A stretch of 5,719 nucleotides of DNA from Chthoniobacterales bacterium (GTDB taxonomy: Bacteria; Verrucomicrobiota; Verrucomicrobiae; Chthoniobacterales; UBA10450). The notes beneath the pieces are model-generated. The model did not search any database and was not told where the DNA came from. It worked only from the letters and a program-made list of their open reading frames with translations. The position numbers were made by a program, and so were the translations under genes. This document shows positions 4,972-5,719 of this stretch, in pieces (the stretch's first letter is position 1; each line of letters starts with the position of its first letter). The stretch covers positions 1 through 5,719 of the forward strand of contig QHBL01000351.1 in the NCBI GenBank assembly GCA_003244125.1, in the 5' to 3' direction.

Positions 4972-5372
4972 ACAGCTCGCTGCGATGGAAACTGATACTC
5001 GCCTTCGCGCTCGTGTTTCTGGCCGGCGCCGCCAGCGGGTTTTTCGGCGCCGTCCATTTCGGGATCATGCTGTTCCATCATCAGCGCCCAGGTCCGATGG
5101 CAGAGCACATGAAGCAACATTTGCGCGATGAGCTGAAGCTCACGCCGCAGCAGGTTGATAAAATCGCGCCGATTGTCGATCACGCCACCGCGAGCCTTGA
5201 AGCGAAACGCGAGGAAACCGCGCGCGAGGTGCACGCGATCTTCGAGGAAATGCATGCCCGCATTTCCCCGCTGCTCACTGACGAGCAGCGCGAGCGTCTC
5301 AGACGCATGGAAGAACGCCATCGCCAGATGATGCGGCGGCACGACGGGCATCCGCCACCGCCGCCGGACTGA
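4968..5372 (+). CDS. Membrane-anchored Spy/CnrX-like periplasmic sensor
   Basis: This 134-aa protein has an uncleaved-looking N-terminal membrane anchor (about 8-35, KLILAFALVFLAGAASGFFG), then a charged helical periplasmic domain. LTPQQ (58-62) and LTDEQ (103-107) are the paired LTxxQ motifs of the Spy/CpxP/heavy-metal-sensor group. It is rich in His and Met (HFGIMLFHH, MAEHMKQH, EMHARI, RHRQMMRRHDGH) and ends in a Pro run. That composition is compatible with metal binding, as in CnrX or ZraP, but no defined site can be assigned. Likely role: periplasmic sensor acting on the anti-sigma factor encoded just upstream, tightly coupled by an ATGA overlap. The motif spacing (45 residues) and the I-x-PLLT-x-EQ block match the secreted protein at 3472-3837, so the two are probably paralogues, one anchored and one soluble. 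Confidence 0.87.
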   Translation: MNSSLRWKLILAFALVFLAGAASGFFGAVHFGIMLFHHQRPGPMAEHMKQHLRDELKLTPQQVDKIAPIVDHATASLEAKREETAREVHAIFEEMHARISPLLTDEQRERLRRMEERHRQMMRRHDGHPPPPPD

Positions 5373-5408
5373 TCCAACGCCAACACGCGGAGTGATGATG
5401 GTGACGCA

Positions 5409-5533
5409 GGGTAGCGCACGCGTCTCGCCATCGCGGACTTTCCCCACGCGTCGTCATTACGAACAGCAGCACCGCGGCTAAGATCGTTTCGGCGAGACGC
5501 CGAAACCAGCACGCGGGACGCGTGCGCCTACCC
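5409..5533. repeat. Inverted pair of one palindromic repeat
   Basis: GCGTCTCGCC (5420-5429) is the exact reverse complement of GGCGAGACGC (5491-5500). GGGTAGCGCACGCGTC (5409-5424) is the reverse complement of 5517-5533 apart from one extra base. The same short repeat therefore occurs twice in opposite orientation, and the second copy carries about 21 extra bases between its halves. Nothing in this stretch looks coding. Confidence 0.75.
5486..5506. repeat. Perfect 9-bp hairpin
   Basis: GTTTCGGCG (5486-5494) and CGCCGAAAC (5498-5506) form a perfect stem around AGA. It lies 114 bases after the stop of the sensor gene. There is no T-run, so an intrinsic terminator for the sigma operon is not supported. 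It overlaps the second copy of the repeat. Confidence 0.7.
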
Positions 5534-5553
5534 GGACGGGAATGTCCCGCGTG
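5510..5553. repeat. 10-bp inverted repeat with 24-base loop
   Basis: CACGCGGGAC (5510-5519) and GTCCCGCGTG (5544-5553) pair perfectly, with a smaller CCC/GGG hairpin possible in the loop (5531-5540). With the hairpin just before it, this makes the gap between the sigma operon and the ligase gene a cluster of nested palindromes. Confidence 0.7.
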
Positions 5554-5558
5554 ACTGC

Positions 5559-5572
5559 TTGATCTCGATCAA
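5559..5572. promoter_or_regulatory. Perfect FNR/CRP-family box
   Basis: TTGATCTCGATCAA fits the FNR-type consensus TTGAT-N4-ATCAA exactly. It lies about 62-75 bases upstream of the YbdK-family start, a usual activator distance. It is also the core of a longer palindrome (GTGAC 5551-5555 / GTCAC 5577-5581), so it may instead belong to the repeat cluster. Regulation by an FNR-like protein is inferred from the motif alone. Confidence 0.35.
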
Positions 5573-5633
5573 ACGCGTCACAGAGCTGTGATTCCCACGC
5601 CGCCGAAATCAAACCAGGCTAAACACTCCTCCG

Positions 5634-5719
5634 ATGATGAACGAAGGCCAATTCACGCTCGGGATCGAAGAAGAGTTTCAGATCATCGATCCCGAAACGC
5701 GCGAGCTGCGTTCGCACAT
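5634..5719 (+). CDS. ybdK: YbdK/GCS2-family carboxylate-amine ligase (5' end only)
   Basis: Only the first 28 codons are in the window, and the reading frame is cut by the right edge. The N-terminus, FTLGIEEEFQIIDPETRELRS, is the characteristic opening of the YbdK-type glutamate-cysteine ligase 2 (GCS2) family, in which the Glu-rich GIEEEF block belongs to the nucleotide/metal site. Members are ATP-dependent carboxylate-amine ligases; YbdK has weak gamma-glutamylcysteine ligase activity. Two adjacent in-frame ATG codons, 5634 and 5637, could serve as the start. No Shine-Dalgarno is visible. The leader holds palindromes and an FNR-type box at 5559-5572. The full protein is usually about 370 residues. 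Confidence 0.88.
   Translation, partial: MMNEGQFTLGIEEEFQIIDPETRELRSH

Overview
The window is 5.7 kb of GC-rich bacterial DNA. Genes are densely packed, and intergenic gaps are filled with palindromic repeats. Most starts lack a clear Shine-Dalgarno sequence, two are GTG and one is TTG. This style, with DUF2237, LolC/E-type and YbdK-type genes and CTGTAGGGG-type hairpin repeats, suggests a soil Verrucomicrobium (Chthoniobacterales-like). That placement is inferred from style and has not been proven.

Layout. Positions 1-86 hold a fold-back repeat cut by the window edge. A metallophosphoesterase (147-860, +) converges on and overlaps a 2H-family phosphoesterase (839-1360, -). A double-hairpin repeat (1372-1446) separates the latter from a DUF2237 protein (1499-1861, +). 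A LolC/E-type ABC permease (1871-3163, +) follows after 9 bases. A weak 53-codon basic ORF (3249-3410, +) runs into a clear intrinsic terminator (3409-3448) that serves the minus-strand gene next to it, a secreted Spy/CpxP-like protein (3472-3837, -). A second double-hairpin repeat (3955-4008) lies between that gene and a divergent three-gene operon: ECF sigma factor (4106-4675), small one-TM putative anti-sigma factor (4672-4971) and membrane-anchored Spy/CnrX-like sensor (4968-5372). These three genes are joined by 4-base start/stop overlaps. A palindrome-rich gap (5373-5633) with a perfect FNR-type box precedes the 5' end of a YbdK/GCS2 carboxylate-amine ligase that runs off the window.

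The main result is a probable self-contained envelope-stress or metal-sensing circuit. The sigma-factor operon and the divergent secreted Spy-like gene carry the same bipartite promoter, ATGTAACC-N10-TTCTCCGGTCAT, with identical spacing. The sigma factor therefore probably drives both its own operon and the secreted chaperone. The small TM protein and the anchored Spy-like protein would act as anti-sigma factor and periplasmic sensor, in an arrangement like CnrYXH. The two Spy-like proteins have their paired LTxxQ motifs exactly 45 residues apart, which suggests they are paralogues.
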